The notes under the pieces are model-generated. The model was not told where the DNA came from and searched no databases. It saw only the letters and a list, made by a program, of their open reading frames with translations. The translations under genes and the position numbers were made by a program. A DNA stretch of 64,000 nt from Ignelater luminosus (taxonomy: Eukaryota > Arthropoda > Insecta > Coleoptera > Elateridae): NCBI GenBank assembly GCA_011009095.1, contig VTPC01090598.1, positions 204,219 to 268,218 on the forward strand, written 5' to 3'. This document shows, one piece after another, positions 1 to 9,396 of the stretch (its first letter is position 1; the number at the start of each line of letters is the position of its first letter).

Positions 1-550
1 CCGAAGCGATTTGGTTTGGCCGTTGATTTTGGCTTGTGGCCGGGCGGACCATACGATCGTTTACGCTTGGGATTGGAGAAATACACCCGTAACGATTCGA
101 TGCAAAAAAGACTTCCTTTTGAACCGGGAGAGCAGCATTTCACAAGTGGTTTTTCGGTTCTCTTGCTGTCTTTCAGTCAGTTCATGCGGCACCCATCTTC
201 CGACCTTTAAAATCATGTCCATGTCTTTCAAACGTTTGCAAATGGTTTTTTTGGGTCACTCCCAACTGCTCTGCCATCATTTCTTGCGTTTGACCATCAT
301 CTTCATTCAACAATGCTTGCAATTCGGTGTCCTCAAACTTTTTCGGTGGCCGGCCACGTTCCTCGTTCTCCACGCTAAAATCACCACTTCGGAATTTTTC
401 AAACCACCTGAAGCACTGTGCTCTGCTTAGAGCATGTCCACCGTAAGCTTCTATAAGCATTTGATGAGCTTGAGAAGCGTTTTTCTTCAATTGATAACAG
501 AAAATCAACGATGTCAGCAAATCGTAGTTTGAAGGCACGAAATTCGACAT
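1..550 (-). pseudogene. mariner transposase, mauritiana-like, frameshifted and partial
   Basis: The transposase starts with MSNFVPSNYD at 550. It carries the N-terminal helix-turn-helix region with LIFCYQLKK, QCFRWFEKFRSGDF and GRPPKKFEDTELQALL, all typical of the mauritiana group. A frameshift falls in a run of seven T at 246-252. The frame then continues with GRWVPHELTERQ and FKRKSFLHRIVTG. A small deletion near 84-88 removes the residues that normally read DEKWI after IVTG, so the first catalytic aspartate is missing. The stretch NPKRKRSYGPPG follows and reaches the window edge at about half of the usual 340-350 residues. The gene is dead as it stands. Identity as mariner is secure from the protein, the terminal repeat and the TA target. 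Confidence 0.9.
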
Positions 551-693
551 TTTTAAGAGCGAAAAAAATGCGTTGTTGTATGAAACATCACAAACAATGA
601 ATTGAATATTGTTGACAGATGACAGACGAAAAAAATAAGACATTTGGGACAGTTTAAAAATACTCCTAGCGACATCTGTGGTCTAATAGCCGA

Positions 694-721
694 AAGTCTC
701 ATTTCATAGGTATACACCTGG
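694..721 (-). repeat. 5' terminal inverted repeat of the mauritiana-like mariner
   Basis: The outermost bases of the element, read from 721 downward, begin CCAGGTGTATACC. They are bordered by TA at 722-723. The partner repeat lies outside the window. Confidence 0.8.
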
Positions 722-723
722 TA

Positions 724-1589
724 TGTTCCATTACAAAACACTTCTTTTAAGCTTATTCTTCCTGTCTGCACCATTATTCTTTTTGTCTCCCTTCAGTTTT
801 TGGGTGTGGCCGTCTGCGGTAGTCGTGGCATTCCAACTAAGGTATTGGTCGTCGGTATGGCTGACGAAGGACTGACGTACGGCACGGATGTGTTGGTAAA
901 GACAAACGATGGAGACGATGATAATGCGCATAGTGAAGGTTGGGTTAGTGTTACAAAAATGTGGTTGACAGATGCAAATGTGTTTGGTACCGCCCGTATC
1001 CTATTAACTCTCCGTACTGGGAAGTGCTCGAAAAGCGGGCGCCTAAAGTGAGGAGGCATACATCCAACCCCAAACGTCTCGCTCCCTATCAAGGCAAAGC
1101 TATGGTCGAAGGACTTGCTGAACTCGGATACCTACGCTCCTGACAAAATGTAGAATGAACGTCAGACTCCAGAAACAAAAATGAAAACTTGCCAGGGGCT
1201 CTTAAGATACGTTGAATATCATTCTGAAGACCTTGTTCTAAACAATCTAACATCTTTCTACGTGTGCACAAGCCGCGTAGGCTAGTAAAAATACAACAAG
1301 CCGTTTTCATACGGTTAACTTCTAACCAAAAGTGACTTCAAGTATTTGGCGTGTACCTTTTAAGGGTTGAAACGACCAAACAGATGTTTCTTTTGAGACG
1401 GTGACGTTATTTGGGAGTCTAGATAGAAAATTTTTTGTCGGTTTAGATTTCTCTCTACTAGGTTCGGAATCACTTCTCAATTCTCTTGCTCGCTTCACTG
1501 CTCGATGAGGCGCTATGGGGCTGTTTTATTAACGAGAAAAACAAAGGAAAGCTAATTTTATCTCCTTGTTATAATTTTATAGTGTATAC
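724..1589. other. Unassigned stretch, GC-richer between about 780 and 1140
   Basis: Bases 780-1140 are richer in GC than their surroundings and are open on both strands for 60-100 codons. No protein family is recognisable on either strand, there is no clear splice structure, and no element terminus is visible. It could be a piece of an unrecognised repeat or an old exon. The remainder, up to 1589, shows nothing specific. Confidence 0.4.
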
Positions 1590-2256
1590 TAAAGCACTAC
1601 ACCGGCCGAGATTTCCAGGCCCAGCCCAAGTGGAAATAAACTTCACGCAGGTTTGTAAAAAACTCAGTAACTTCTTGATTAACAGAAAAGCCTGAACTGC
1701 TCGGCAGTCTGAAGAAGCCCGGCAGGCCCGGTAAGACCGAACGATCCGATTGTGCCAAGGTAAGCAGGAAAGCTCGATAGATTTCTAAACTGAGACCCTG
1801 GCCACACCTAAACTCGAACTTTGGGGCAGACCGCACAAAGGTAGCAACAAGAAACCTGGTCCGTGCGGGCTTTTACGGTACAGTACAAAACTCCTCCGCT
1901 TCAGTTTAGTATAAAACTAATGCTCGCCCCAGTTCGTACGAAAGCCCGTCTGACTCCATAAGAAAAAGTTGTCGATCCGGTGTAGTATTAACATCCTCCA
2001 CTACGGTTCAGTATAAAAATTATGCTTATCTGGATTTGTACGAAAATAAATAATTGTCAGAACGACAATCTTTCTGTGCGGTTCAGTACGAAAGAAATCT
2101 GTTTGCTTCCGTACAATAGTCCGAAAAGACCGACTGAGCCGATAAATTTGACTGGTTCTAGAAGACCCTAACAGCCTGACAAGCCCGACAGGGCCGAGAA
2201 ACACGATCCAACAACCTCGAAAGACCTGACAGGCCCAAACGGCAGGACAGTTATTG
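1590..2256 (-). repeat. GC-rich array repeat family, copy 1
   Basis: This is the first of five related copies in the window. Its left end reads TAAAGCACTACACCGGCCGA, a decayed form of TAGAGCCCTGCACGGGCC found at 44028 and, inverted, at 61644. The next bases carry the conserved subterminal block with AACTTCACGCAGG and AGTAACTTCTTGAT. Degenerate GCCCGACAGGCCCG-type units follow. A core at about 1870-2120 repeats TACTGAACCG-type units (seen inverted as GTTCAGTA) roughly every 26-28 bases. Another GCCCGACAGG array runs to about 2250. No protein is encoded. The layout of TIR-like end, subterminal arrays and core suggests a non-autonomous DNA transposon, possibly hAT-like, but no target duplication survives. 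Confidence 0.65.
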
Positions 2257-2305
2257 AATTTTCTTGTTTTGATGATGGTTCTTGGTTTAGTTATTTTGAG
2301 TTATT

Positions 2306-2802
2306 TCAGTCTACTCTCGAATATTTTGCTGCACTACTTTGAATTGAAGCTGTGGTATGCATGATTACAATCTTGAAGCCATCAATCATTTTAAGCTTCT
2401 TGGTCAAAAGTAACGACGTGTGACTCGGTGCATTGTCGTGATAGAGAATCCAGGTATTGGTGACCTTCCTTCGATTGCGACGGACCTTTAATCTCACCCG
2501 CTCGAGCACTTCCAGGTAGAATTCACCGTTCACTGTTTGTCCGGCGGGTATAACTCCCTGTCGACCACGCTTTTTAAGTCAAAGAAGTTTTGCCACATTT
2601 GCTTCATTTTGGCTTGTTGACGGACGTCCTGCGCGTTGCTCATCCTCGACATCCTCCCTTCTTTCTTTAAGCTGCTTGTGCCACTCAAAAACTCGCGTTT
2701 TGACATGATGTCCTCACGGATCATGGCAAGAGTCTCAGCACCGGATTTGTTCAGTTTCACACAAAACTTGACCGCATACCGCTATTCAATCGTGCTCTGC
2801 AT
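2306..2802 (-). pseudogene. mariner-family transposase (GVQW3-type lineage), deleted and broken
   Basis: The frame starts at ATG 2802-2800 and hits a stop almost at once (IE, stop, RYAV). It then reads FCVKLNKSGAETLAMIRED, the family's N-terminal signature. After about 65 codons it jumps straight to FFDLKSVVDRELYPPDKQTV, followed by NGEFYLEVLERVR and WILYHDNAPSHTSLL. The jump corresponds to an internal deletion of roughly 120 codons that removed the first catalytic aspartate region. The HDNAPSHT motif, which holds the second catalytic aspartate, remains. Beyond it the expected PPYSPDLAP stretch is scrambled. This is a dead remnant; family assignment is firm because several signature blocks are present in the right order. 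Confidence 0.85.
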
Positions 2803-2968
2803 TGTGATTCTCGACGACACAACAAAACAACTACTCACTTCAGGCGCAATCTACACTCTGCAAAGACTTAGAGGCAACTAAACCGGGAATGCCCCGCCAA
2901 TGTCTCTGCCCAGGTGCGACCCCTTCGCTAGAAAAGGATCGGTCCCTATACTTTTTGGACAGACTCTG
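2306..2968 (-). mobile_element. mariner-superfamily element B, internally deleted and 3'-truncated
   Basis: On the minus strand the element starts at 2968 with CAGAGTCTGTCCAAAAAGTA next to TA at 2969-2970. The same end, with one mismatch, opens element A at 20933. The leader also matches element A closely, including GCAGAGACATTGGC and TTTGCAGAGTGT. The 3' inverted repeat is absent near 2306, so the element is truncated, and a central part of the transposase is deleted. Confidence 0.85.
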
Positions 2969-2970
2969 TA

Positions 2971-5900
2971 GCTTGGTTGGTGTGTAATAGATTCACCCTA
3001 TGAATGTTTGGTTTTTAAAGTAAGTTTTCTAGCAAGTCTGTTTCAGCCGTGGATTACCGTGTTTCCACAGCAGCTGCTCATCTGACTGCCCTAAGGACGA
3101 AGCGGAAGAATAAACCTCCTCACCATATCTGGCGCCTGAGACCGTACCATTACCTCCGCCTCCACAAAATAACTCTACGATCGTTCTTGAAGTATAGCGT
3201 CGTATTGCAAAACAAATTATAACAGCGTATTTAATTTGATAGCAGACCTGGTTCTAAAGTGGGCAATCTGGTATTCCAAAAGTCGAATTACGAAAGTTTT
3301 GGAAAAAGAGTTAGTAAATGGAGAACTGCAGTTCTCAAGCTTTTCTAAGTAGCAGAATATTTTCGATTATAAATAAATTTTATTGAACATCACAAGAAAA
3401 TCAGTATAAGTATGTTAGTGGACCTTTTGACATTTTGAACTCATCAGACACATATAATAATGGTGCTCAACGTGGGGCTGTGAAGACTTACCGCATGTAC
3501 AAAGCAGATCATGAGTATTTTTATTATGGATAATTTTGATCATTTAATTAGCAAATCTTCTCCATAATTTACATTACTGGTTGTGTATTTGATCAACCAC
3601 AACCACATTTTACCCAAAATAACTAAACAAAAGCAACATTTAACTAACACGACCTCATTTTAGTAACAATAAGTTTTTTGATCACGTTATGAAAGAATGA
3701 GAAATATCGTCAATCCTAAGAAAGCAGATTTGATCTAACGTAACTTGATTAATTTGCAGTTTAATAAAATCTAACCTAAAAATTGATTCAATTTAATCTA
3801 ACCCAACCCATTTTAATTGCATTCAAAGTAAGTTAAATCAACATCTGAAAATTTATACGTACCAAGAAAGCCTAATCTAACTTAACTTACATTTAACAGG
3901 TTAACAAGCTATATTTATCAATTTCACTACGTCTTTTACAATCAAATGCAATATTTACATCAATAAAAGCACAGAAAATCCTGATTTTTAATTTTTTACT
4001 AACTTATTATTTTTGTAAAAAATATTTACACATTTTCAACAAGACAAATAACAGAAAAAGGCATGGTAAGTCCAGAAACGAGTAGAATCAAGGAACAAAA
4101 TGAAAAGTCATCGGTAACTACATATTATGAGTGATATTGGAAACTAAAAAGTTCTCTACAAAAACATTTTTATTCGAAAACAAACAAAATGGTTTTCCTT
4201 GTGGTCTCAGTAATTTTTCGACAGTATTTACCATATTATTCTAAGTCGTTTATCATGTACGAAATCTAGTTTATGTCACATATGATTCACTTACATGCAT
4301 ATATGCATGTATGTGTATCCCTGGTCGGAGCTTTGAGTCGTTTAAGTCCGACTTTATCTTACTTTTTCCATTTCCGGTTTGTTTTATTCAGAGGTAGATT
4401 TCGTTTCACGTTTTATCGCCCCGATTTTAGAACTCTAGGAAATTCGCACCTTTTCAGCTGTATATAAACTTTCTAAAAGATTTGTAAGGACAATTTATTG
4501 TAATTGTTAAAAAGGAAAAAGACATTAAGACGCTCGAGATACCATTTATTTTCCACTTACTTTTTACAGTTCGAAAGGCTTATACTTAAAGGAAAAAGTT
4601 TTCTTTTAAATTTTTATTGAAGTTTTTATTTGATTACGAGGAAACGCACCCTAATAAAAATTACTTTCGTCGTGACATGCTACGTATCTGGAAAGTATAT
4701 TTTGTTTCAGCCAACAACGAAATTCGATACTTTGAGCTGTTATAATTTAGTTGCAGTTGTCCGAAGAGTTTGACTAATCTGTAGGACGTGCCCTGGATAA
4801 AAACTTGATCTGTTGACTTAGGGGATGGACAGTGATGTATGCCTGTCGCATGATAACATCTTCCGCAAAACGTGGCATTTTTTTCCGAGTTTACTGAGCA
4901 GATATTGAATCAAATATAAATGAGAAAAAGATATTCTCTTCTCCATTTAGTATTATGATTAATTACTAATACGTTTCTCGATTTTTTTATAGAATGTAAA
5001 AATCCTAAAATAGCGTATTTTCCAGATATTGACCCCACTGTAACTTTGTTTCTAAAAAAAAAATTAATTCTAAAAGTTGGCATAAAACAAACACATAAGC
5101 TTTGTCAAGCCTGTAAAAGCTAACAGAGAGGAAGTGTGTTAGACGTGTCCTGCAACTTCTGTATATAGATATCCTTTGACACGGCAGAATATTAATGAAA
5201 TGTTGTATACATATTGACCGAGATAACAATATGTACCTAAACAAAGTTAGTTTAAACATTGGACAGTTGAGATATATTCCTAACTTCTCTGACAAAGCAT
5301 GTTAACGGGGATGCTGCATTCACGTATAAAATAACCCAATGACGTATAGAAATTTCCCATTTACAGTAAGGAAGATAAAATCTTTTTGTTAAAAATAGCA
5401 AAGCAAGCTTTTATGTACGTTTCAAGTGCCTACTTTGTTATGAATATAATGAATGCTCATTTTATTATTGTTTATAAATTTTGTATTTTAGCTTTTTAAA
5501 TATAATATGTCCATTTTACGAGTCCTCCCTGAATGCTTAGGAATAAGCAACACGTCTTACAATTCAGAGATATCTTTGTGTAATTACAGATTTTAAAAAC
5601 AAAATGGATCACGGTTGTATTGTTTGTTTTCTACATGTCAATGTTAAAATTTTTCAATTTATACTGAATAGAAATAAGATCTGCTTTTTTAAAAAAACAC
5701 AAGAATGAGAATAATTATAAATATTATTAAACTTTAAGAATTTAATAATAAACAAGAAAACTTACTTAACAAAAAAAAATGTAAACAAAATGAACAGGTT
5801 TGTACAAAAGTTAAAGAGGAAATATAACCAAACAAATGTCAAACAGTTAACTTTTGTCAGTTTTTAAATTCACAGCAAACTATGGTTCAATTAACAAGGA

Positions 5901-6015
5901 TTGAACTTTTTTAAAGAAAAGCCGGCTTTGAATTGTAAGACGTGTTGCCTATTCTCAAACATTCAGGAGAGAACCCGTAAAATGGGCATACTCTATAATA
6001 TAATATACAGAGTGT
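2971..6015. other. AT-rich non-coding DNA
   Basis: About 3 kb without a supportable gene. Bases 3732-3900 contain many short CTAACC/CCTAA/CTTAAC words, a degenerate interstitial telomere-like composition. A perfect 18-bp palindrome, ACATGCATATATGCATGT, lies near 4293-4310. Short open frames at 4273-4467 (plus) and 5005-5295 (minus) have no recognisable content. Confidence 0.5.
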
Positions 6016-6023
6016 ATCAGCAT
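6016..6023 (+). repeat. Left 8-bp target-site duplication of the hAT element
   Basis: ATCAGCAT at 6016-6023 matches ATCATCAT at 7357-7364 in seven of eight positions and directly borders the element ends. Eight base pairs is the hAT target-duplication length. Confidence 0.8.
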
Positions 6024-7356
6024 CAGTGGCGGCTATTGGGGTGAAGCAAGTGAAGGGCCGATACACCTATTTGTTTTCTTTCAATAATTTCTAATATTTA
6101 ATTACTTAAGTAATTTTGTTTTTTAGTGTAAAATAGTAAAATCTTGAATAAAATTAGTCACGAGAGCAATGAAATTGGCATGAGATACTCAAAACACAAA
6201 TCACAGACGTTGTACCTGCCCCTGTTATGAACCAACACGAACGCAAAACATAAGGACACTTGCACTAAGCTTAACATTGAGTTGAAGCGATATGAAAACA
6301 TGAAAATTCTAGGCGAACGTTTCAACAAGAAAGACGCGTTGCCATGACAACAGACTTACTATGAGGTCGTATGCAGTACAAACACCGGCGATATTGGCCG
6401 AGCCAGAAGCGTTTTTAAAGAAAACGAACATCGATTCACTATAAGTATACGGCTTTCAGATACGGTGGATCGCATCGGTTATACGTTGCATTTTTTAGTT
6501 GCTTTGACGGTGTTTTCAGTTGTTACGTGATTTAAGATTATCCAAGGAAAATTTCAGTTAAAAAGAAACGAAACTGAATGTAAGACAATATTTAATGAAG
6601 CTTTGATAAACACACATATTAATCAAAGAAGGCAAGTTGGAGGTGCCTTGTCTGACGAACAAATATCCGGAAGTTATAACTATAAGCTGCTATTTTATGA
6701 AACCTTAGATACCATTTTGATGCAAATAGACACTAGATTTCAAGACATGGATAAATTGTTATTCATTTCTCTTGCTGACGTTTCTAAGTTTGATGAATAT
6801 TCTAAATTATTTCCAACGGAAAAACTTCATAATTTGAAACAAACATGTTCCAGTTTATTTAGTACTACGGACATGCAACGACTAAAAAATGAATTAGACC
6901 TTATATATTCTGATCAGCAATATAGAAGCAAGAACCTCCAGGAAGTAATGCTTTTGTTGCACGATAACAAACAAATATTTAAAGAAGCTCATAAATTATT
7001 TTGTCTGATGCTTACCATACCATTTACAAGTTCGTCAGTAGAAAGAAGTTTCTCGCGCTTGAAAAGAATCAAATCATACCTGCGCAATTCAATGGCGCAG
7101 GAAAGACGTTCACATTTAGAAAGAATATCCATTGAAAAAGGACTCAACTATTTTATGATGATGTCATTAACAAGTTTGCTGCCTTGAAAGATAGAAGAAT
7201 AGATCTCGTCTACAAAAGGTTAAATTCTTCATTGTTGTAGGTATTTTACTAATTTTGGGATGACACAAGCACCTTTTATCTTGTTAAATTTTTGTTCATT
7301 TTTAAGATTCCAATGCAAAACGCTTCACCTGTTTCGAAACTCACGAGCCGCTACTG
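6024..7356 (+). mobile_element. hAT-superfamily element, 1333 bp, deletion derivative
   Basis: The left end reads CAGTGGCGGCT and the right end, inverted, reads CAGTAGCGGCT, giving short hAT-type terminal inverted repeats. They are bordered by near-identical 8-bp duplications, ATCAGCAT and ATCATCAT. Inside is an open frame for only the C-terminal part of a hAT transposase. The upstream 500 bp carries no N-terminal zinc finger or catalytic domain, so the element lost the front of its gene by internal deletion. Autonomous relatives are usually well over 2.5 kb. Both ends and the dimerisation domain are preserved. Confidence 0.9.
6531..7187 (+). pseudogene. hAT transposase C-terminal fragment (ZMYM-like lineage), open frame
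   Basis: The frame is open from just after a stop at 6528-6530 to 7187, about 218 codons, with no internal stop. No ATG opens it convincingly. The last 60 residues hold the hAT dimerisation domain, with TIPFTSSSVERSFSRLKRIK and LRNSMAQER. The earlier part, with ETLDTILMQIDTRFQDM, corresponds to the end of the RNase-H-like catalytic domain of transposases related to zinc-finger MYM-type proteins. The catalytic aspartates and DNA-binding zinc finger are missing. A long clean frame in such a decayed window is notable. It may mean recent insertion, or that the fragment is retained as a dimerisation-only protein; the sequence cannot decide. Confidence 0.85.
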
Positions 7357-7364
7357 ATCATCAT
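7357..7364 (+). repeat. Right 8-bp target-site duplication of the hAT element
   Basis: ATCATCAT, partner of ATCAGCAT at 6016-6023, immediately outside the right terminus. Confidence 0.8.
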
Positions 7365-8570
7365 TATGCTTGTTTAATCTATTAATAATTTCTTCTACTA
7401 TAAAACTTTAGTTTCAGTTACCGAAACGATAAGAGCCCTACTGGGACCAAATTTGCTTGTACATAGTAAGCAAGACAATCACAAAAGATATTTTCCAATT
7501 AAGAAGTTTTGATTTTACATTTACGTACAATCATCAGAGATTTGTCAAGGTTTCATTTAAAATTTGTATTTCTCTGAATATTTCAAGAACAAAATGAGAT
7601 ATATTAGAATGAAATTTCCCACATGCTTGTTACTTAAAGGTGTCTTATATTTTACGTAGTTTTACGTTTGGTATCCTTACCAGAGGCGTAGAATTATAGG
7701 TGGATTAGCTCCTGCGCTAAAAAGAATTATTGCGCCACTAAAAAATTAAAAAAGAATATTTTTAAAATCCTCAATCGATTTAAAATAAGAAGTTACTCGC
7801 GTTTTTTTCGTTCAAGTCATCGTTTTCTAATGAAGTCGAGTTTGTCAAATTCTTTCAAATTCGACCGGCTATGGTAAGGTCGTGCGTCAGGGTCTAATTA
7901 TTTGCATTGCATTTTTGTCATAAAACTTTTTTCCGTAAATTGCAGTAATTCTGAGATACAGGGTGTCAAAACTGAAGTAAAGACGAGAGATTTTGACTTT
8001 AGGAAAGAAAGTTATACGACGGAAAAGGCTTGATTTCTGTCGGGGAATACAATGAAAATAATTATATCCTGCTTTTAAGATTTTTAAGCCTTGTCATAGA
8101 CCGTTGAACTTGAAAAGTTTTGGAAAAATTTAATTTTACTTGGAAATGATACATTCTACGGAAAAAGTGCAAGAGTAACTTTTTGTTTCAGATCGATCGC
8201 TTTTTTAATCTTCAGCGTGGGAGGCTAGACCACCCTCAATTCCCCGCCCCTCTTACACTATGTAGAATAATAGACACATTTGTTCTTGAAATATTAAGGA
8301 AACAACAGATTTTAAATAAAACTTTGACTCTCTGTATCTCAGAAACAGTGTACTTTTAGAAAAAATGTCATATGGCAAGCACGACTTAATTTTTGTTGCG
8401 GAATGCTTGCCTTTACGCCATCTTTGATTAAGTGTTGTCAAACTTCTGGAAGTCAGTGCGATACTAATTTAAAAGAAGACTTTATACAAGATTTTTATAT
8501 TAGGAACGAGGGTACCATTCATGTCTAGATCGGCATGGAGTGTGGAGAATTCTGGCCGGAGATGTCTACT
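7365..8570. repeat. Non-coding region containing an inverted pair of a dispersed repeat
   Basis: The segment around 7950-7975 contains TCTGAGATACAGGGTGTCAA. Its inverted counterpart lies at about 8318-8345 (CTCTGTATCTCAGAAACAG), so two copies of one repeat sit head to head about 370 bp apart. Flanking bases (a TTTTTTC-rich stretch and TTGTTCTTGAAATATTAAGG) extend the second copy. A further copy lies at about 34390-34505 with GACACCCTGTATCTC. The short open frames over the 8253-8441 and 34294-34500 copies give similar peptides only because the DNA is related. The remaining bases show nothing recognisable. Confidence 0.6.
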
Positions 8571-8770
8571 GAGTTCAACCTAACATAACCTCACCTATCC
8601 CGATCTTGACCTTGACAGAACTTCACGTTTGGTCTTTAGCCGTTTAACTTAACGTAACCTACAATAACTTTGACCTTGAATCGAAATGACCTGACTTTGA
8701 CCCAAACGAGCTCTGACCTTCAATTAAAATGAGCTTTTAAACTTGCCCAAAACGAAAGTTTGGCTATCAG
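8571..8770. repeat. Degenerate repeat stretch with TGACCT half-sites and CTAACC words
   Basis: TTGACCTTGA occurs at 8606-8615 and 8670-8679, and TGACCT at 8687-8692 and 8714-8719. The first two contain the extended half-site TCAAGGTCA on the other strand, which is the known binding site of the monomeric nuclear receptors FTZ-F1 and ERR. Short CTAACC/TAACGT words are interspersed. The stretch adjoins another degenerate array, so tandem decay is a simpler reading than a functional enhancer. Confidence 0.45.
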
Positions 8771-8774
8771 TAAA

Positions 8775-9097
8775 AACATGGAATAACTGATTATCTCGAT
8801 TAACCTATTATCTCTATTATATATTAATTAACCTATCAATCAGTTGTCTCGATCAAACGATTATTTTGATCCATTGATGGGTTCAATCAGTTTATTATTT
8901 CGATTAATCAATTATTTTTACGATTTCCATTAATCTTTTATTTTGATTACGAGATTGCTTCGGTTATTTTGATTGACGGATTATTGCAATTGTTCGATTC
9001 TTTAGGTTAATCGTTTATTCCATTAATCGATTACCTAAATAATCGATTAGTCTAAATAATTGATTATTTTCAATAACTGCTTATTTCGATTAATCGG
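8775..9097. repeat. Degenerate tandem array of ATTATTTCGATTAATCG-type units
   Basis: Words such as GATTATCTCGATTAAC, ATTATTTCGATTAATC, TCGATTACCTAAATAATCG and TTATTTCGATTAATCGG recur at irregular spacing of roughly 15-25 bases. Many are self-complementary around TCGA or TTAA. It looks like an old minisatellite that has drifted. There is no gene. Confidence 0.6.
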
Positions 9098-9394
9098 CTA
9101 TTCGTGTTGTAGTCTTCTCTCTGTTCCAGCAATAATAACCATGTCATCAGCAAATAATAATTCTGATAATCTTGTTCTCTCCATTTTCCAACATCCTATG
9201 GTGAAATACTTCATTTTTTCTTCAGTTCTTTTTATCGCTTGGTCTAATATGAGTGGAAACGATAACGGACTCAGCACACATCTTCGTTGTAAACCAATCT
9301 TTGTTTTGAATAACGTCGATTTTTCATTTTGTATCCTTATAATGTTAGGGTTGTTCTCATACATTGCTTTTACAATCTATACCGTTTCTGCATT
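9098..9394 (-). pseudogene. Non-LTR reverse transcriptase fragment
   Basis: On the minus strand this reads as the middle of a reverse transcriptase. It has GLQRRCVLSPLSFPLILDQA, a variant of the canonical RQGCxLSPxLFNL block, and then LSELLFADDMVIIAGTERRL, which contains the catalytic FADD box. An in-frame stop lies upstream at about 9375. The fragment stops at the inverted repeat of the mariner starting at 9397, so that mariner probably inserted into it. No endonuclease or upstream palm region is present. The block style fits insect non-LTR endonuclease-reverse transcriptases; I do not assign a clade. Confidence 0.82.
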
Positions 9395-9396
9395 TA

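Larger units (their letters stand above)
1..721 (-). mobile_element. mariner element, mauritiana-like, 5' portion cut by window edge
   Basis: Read on the minus strand, this element begins at 721 with CCAGGTGTATACCTATGAAA, right after a TA dinucleotide at 722-723, the standard Tc1/mariner target. That end resembles the Mos1 inverted repeat, which starts CCAGGTGTA. A short leader of about 170 bp follows, then the transposase start at 550. The element runs off the window at base 1, so the 3' inverted repeat is not visible. Assignment to the mauritiana group rests on both the terminal repeat and the protein. Confidence 0.88.

Noticed and set aside
4290..4312. Palindrome ACATGCATATATGCATGT as a protein-binding site
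   Set aside because: An isolated palindrome of simple alternating composition in AT-rich DNA; no context supports function.
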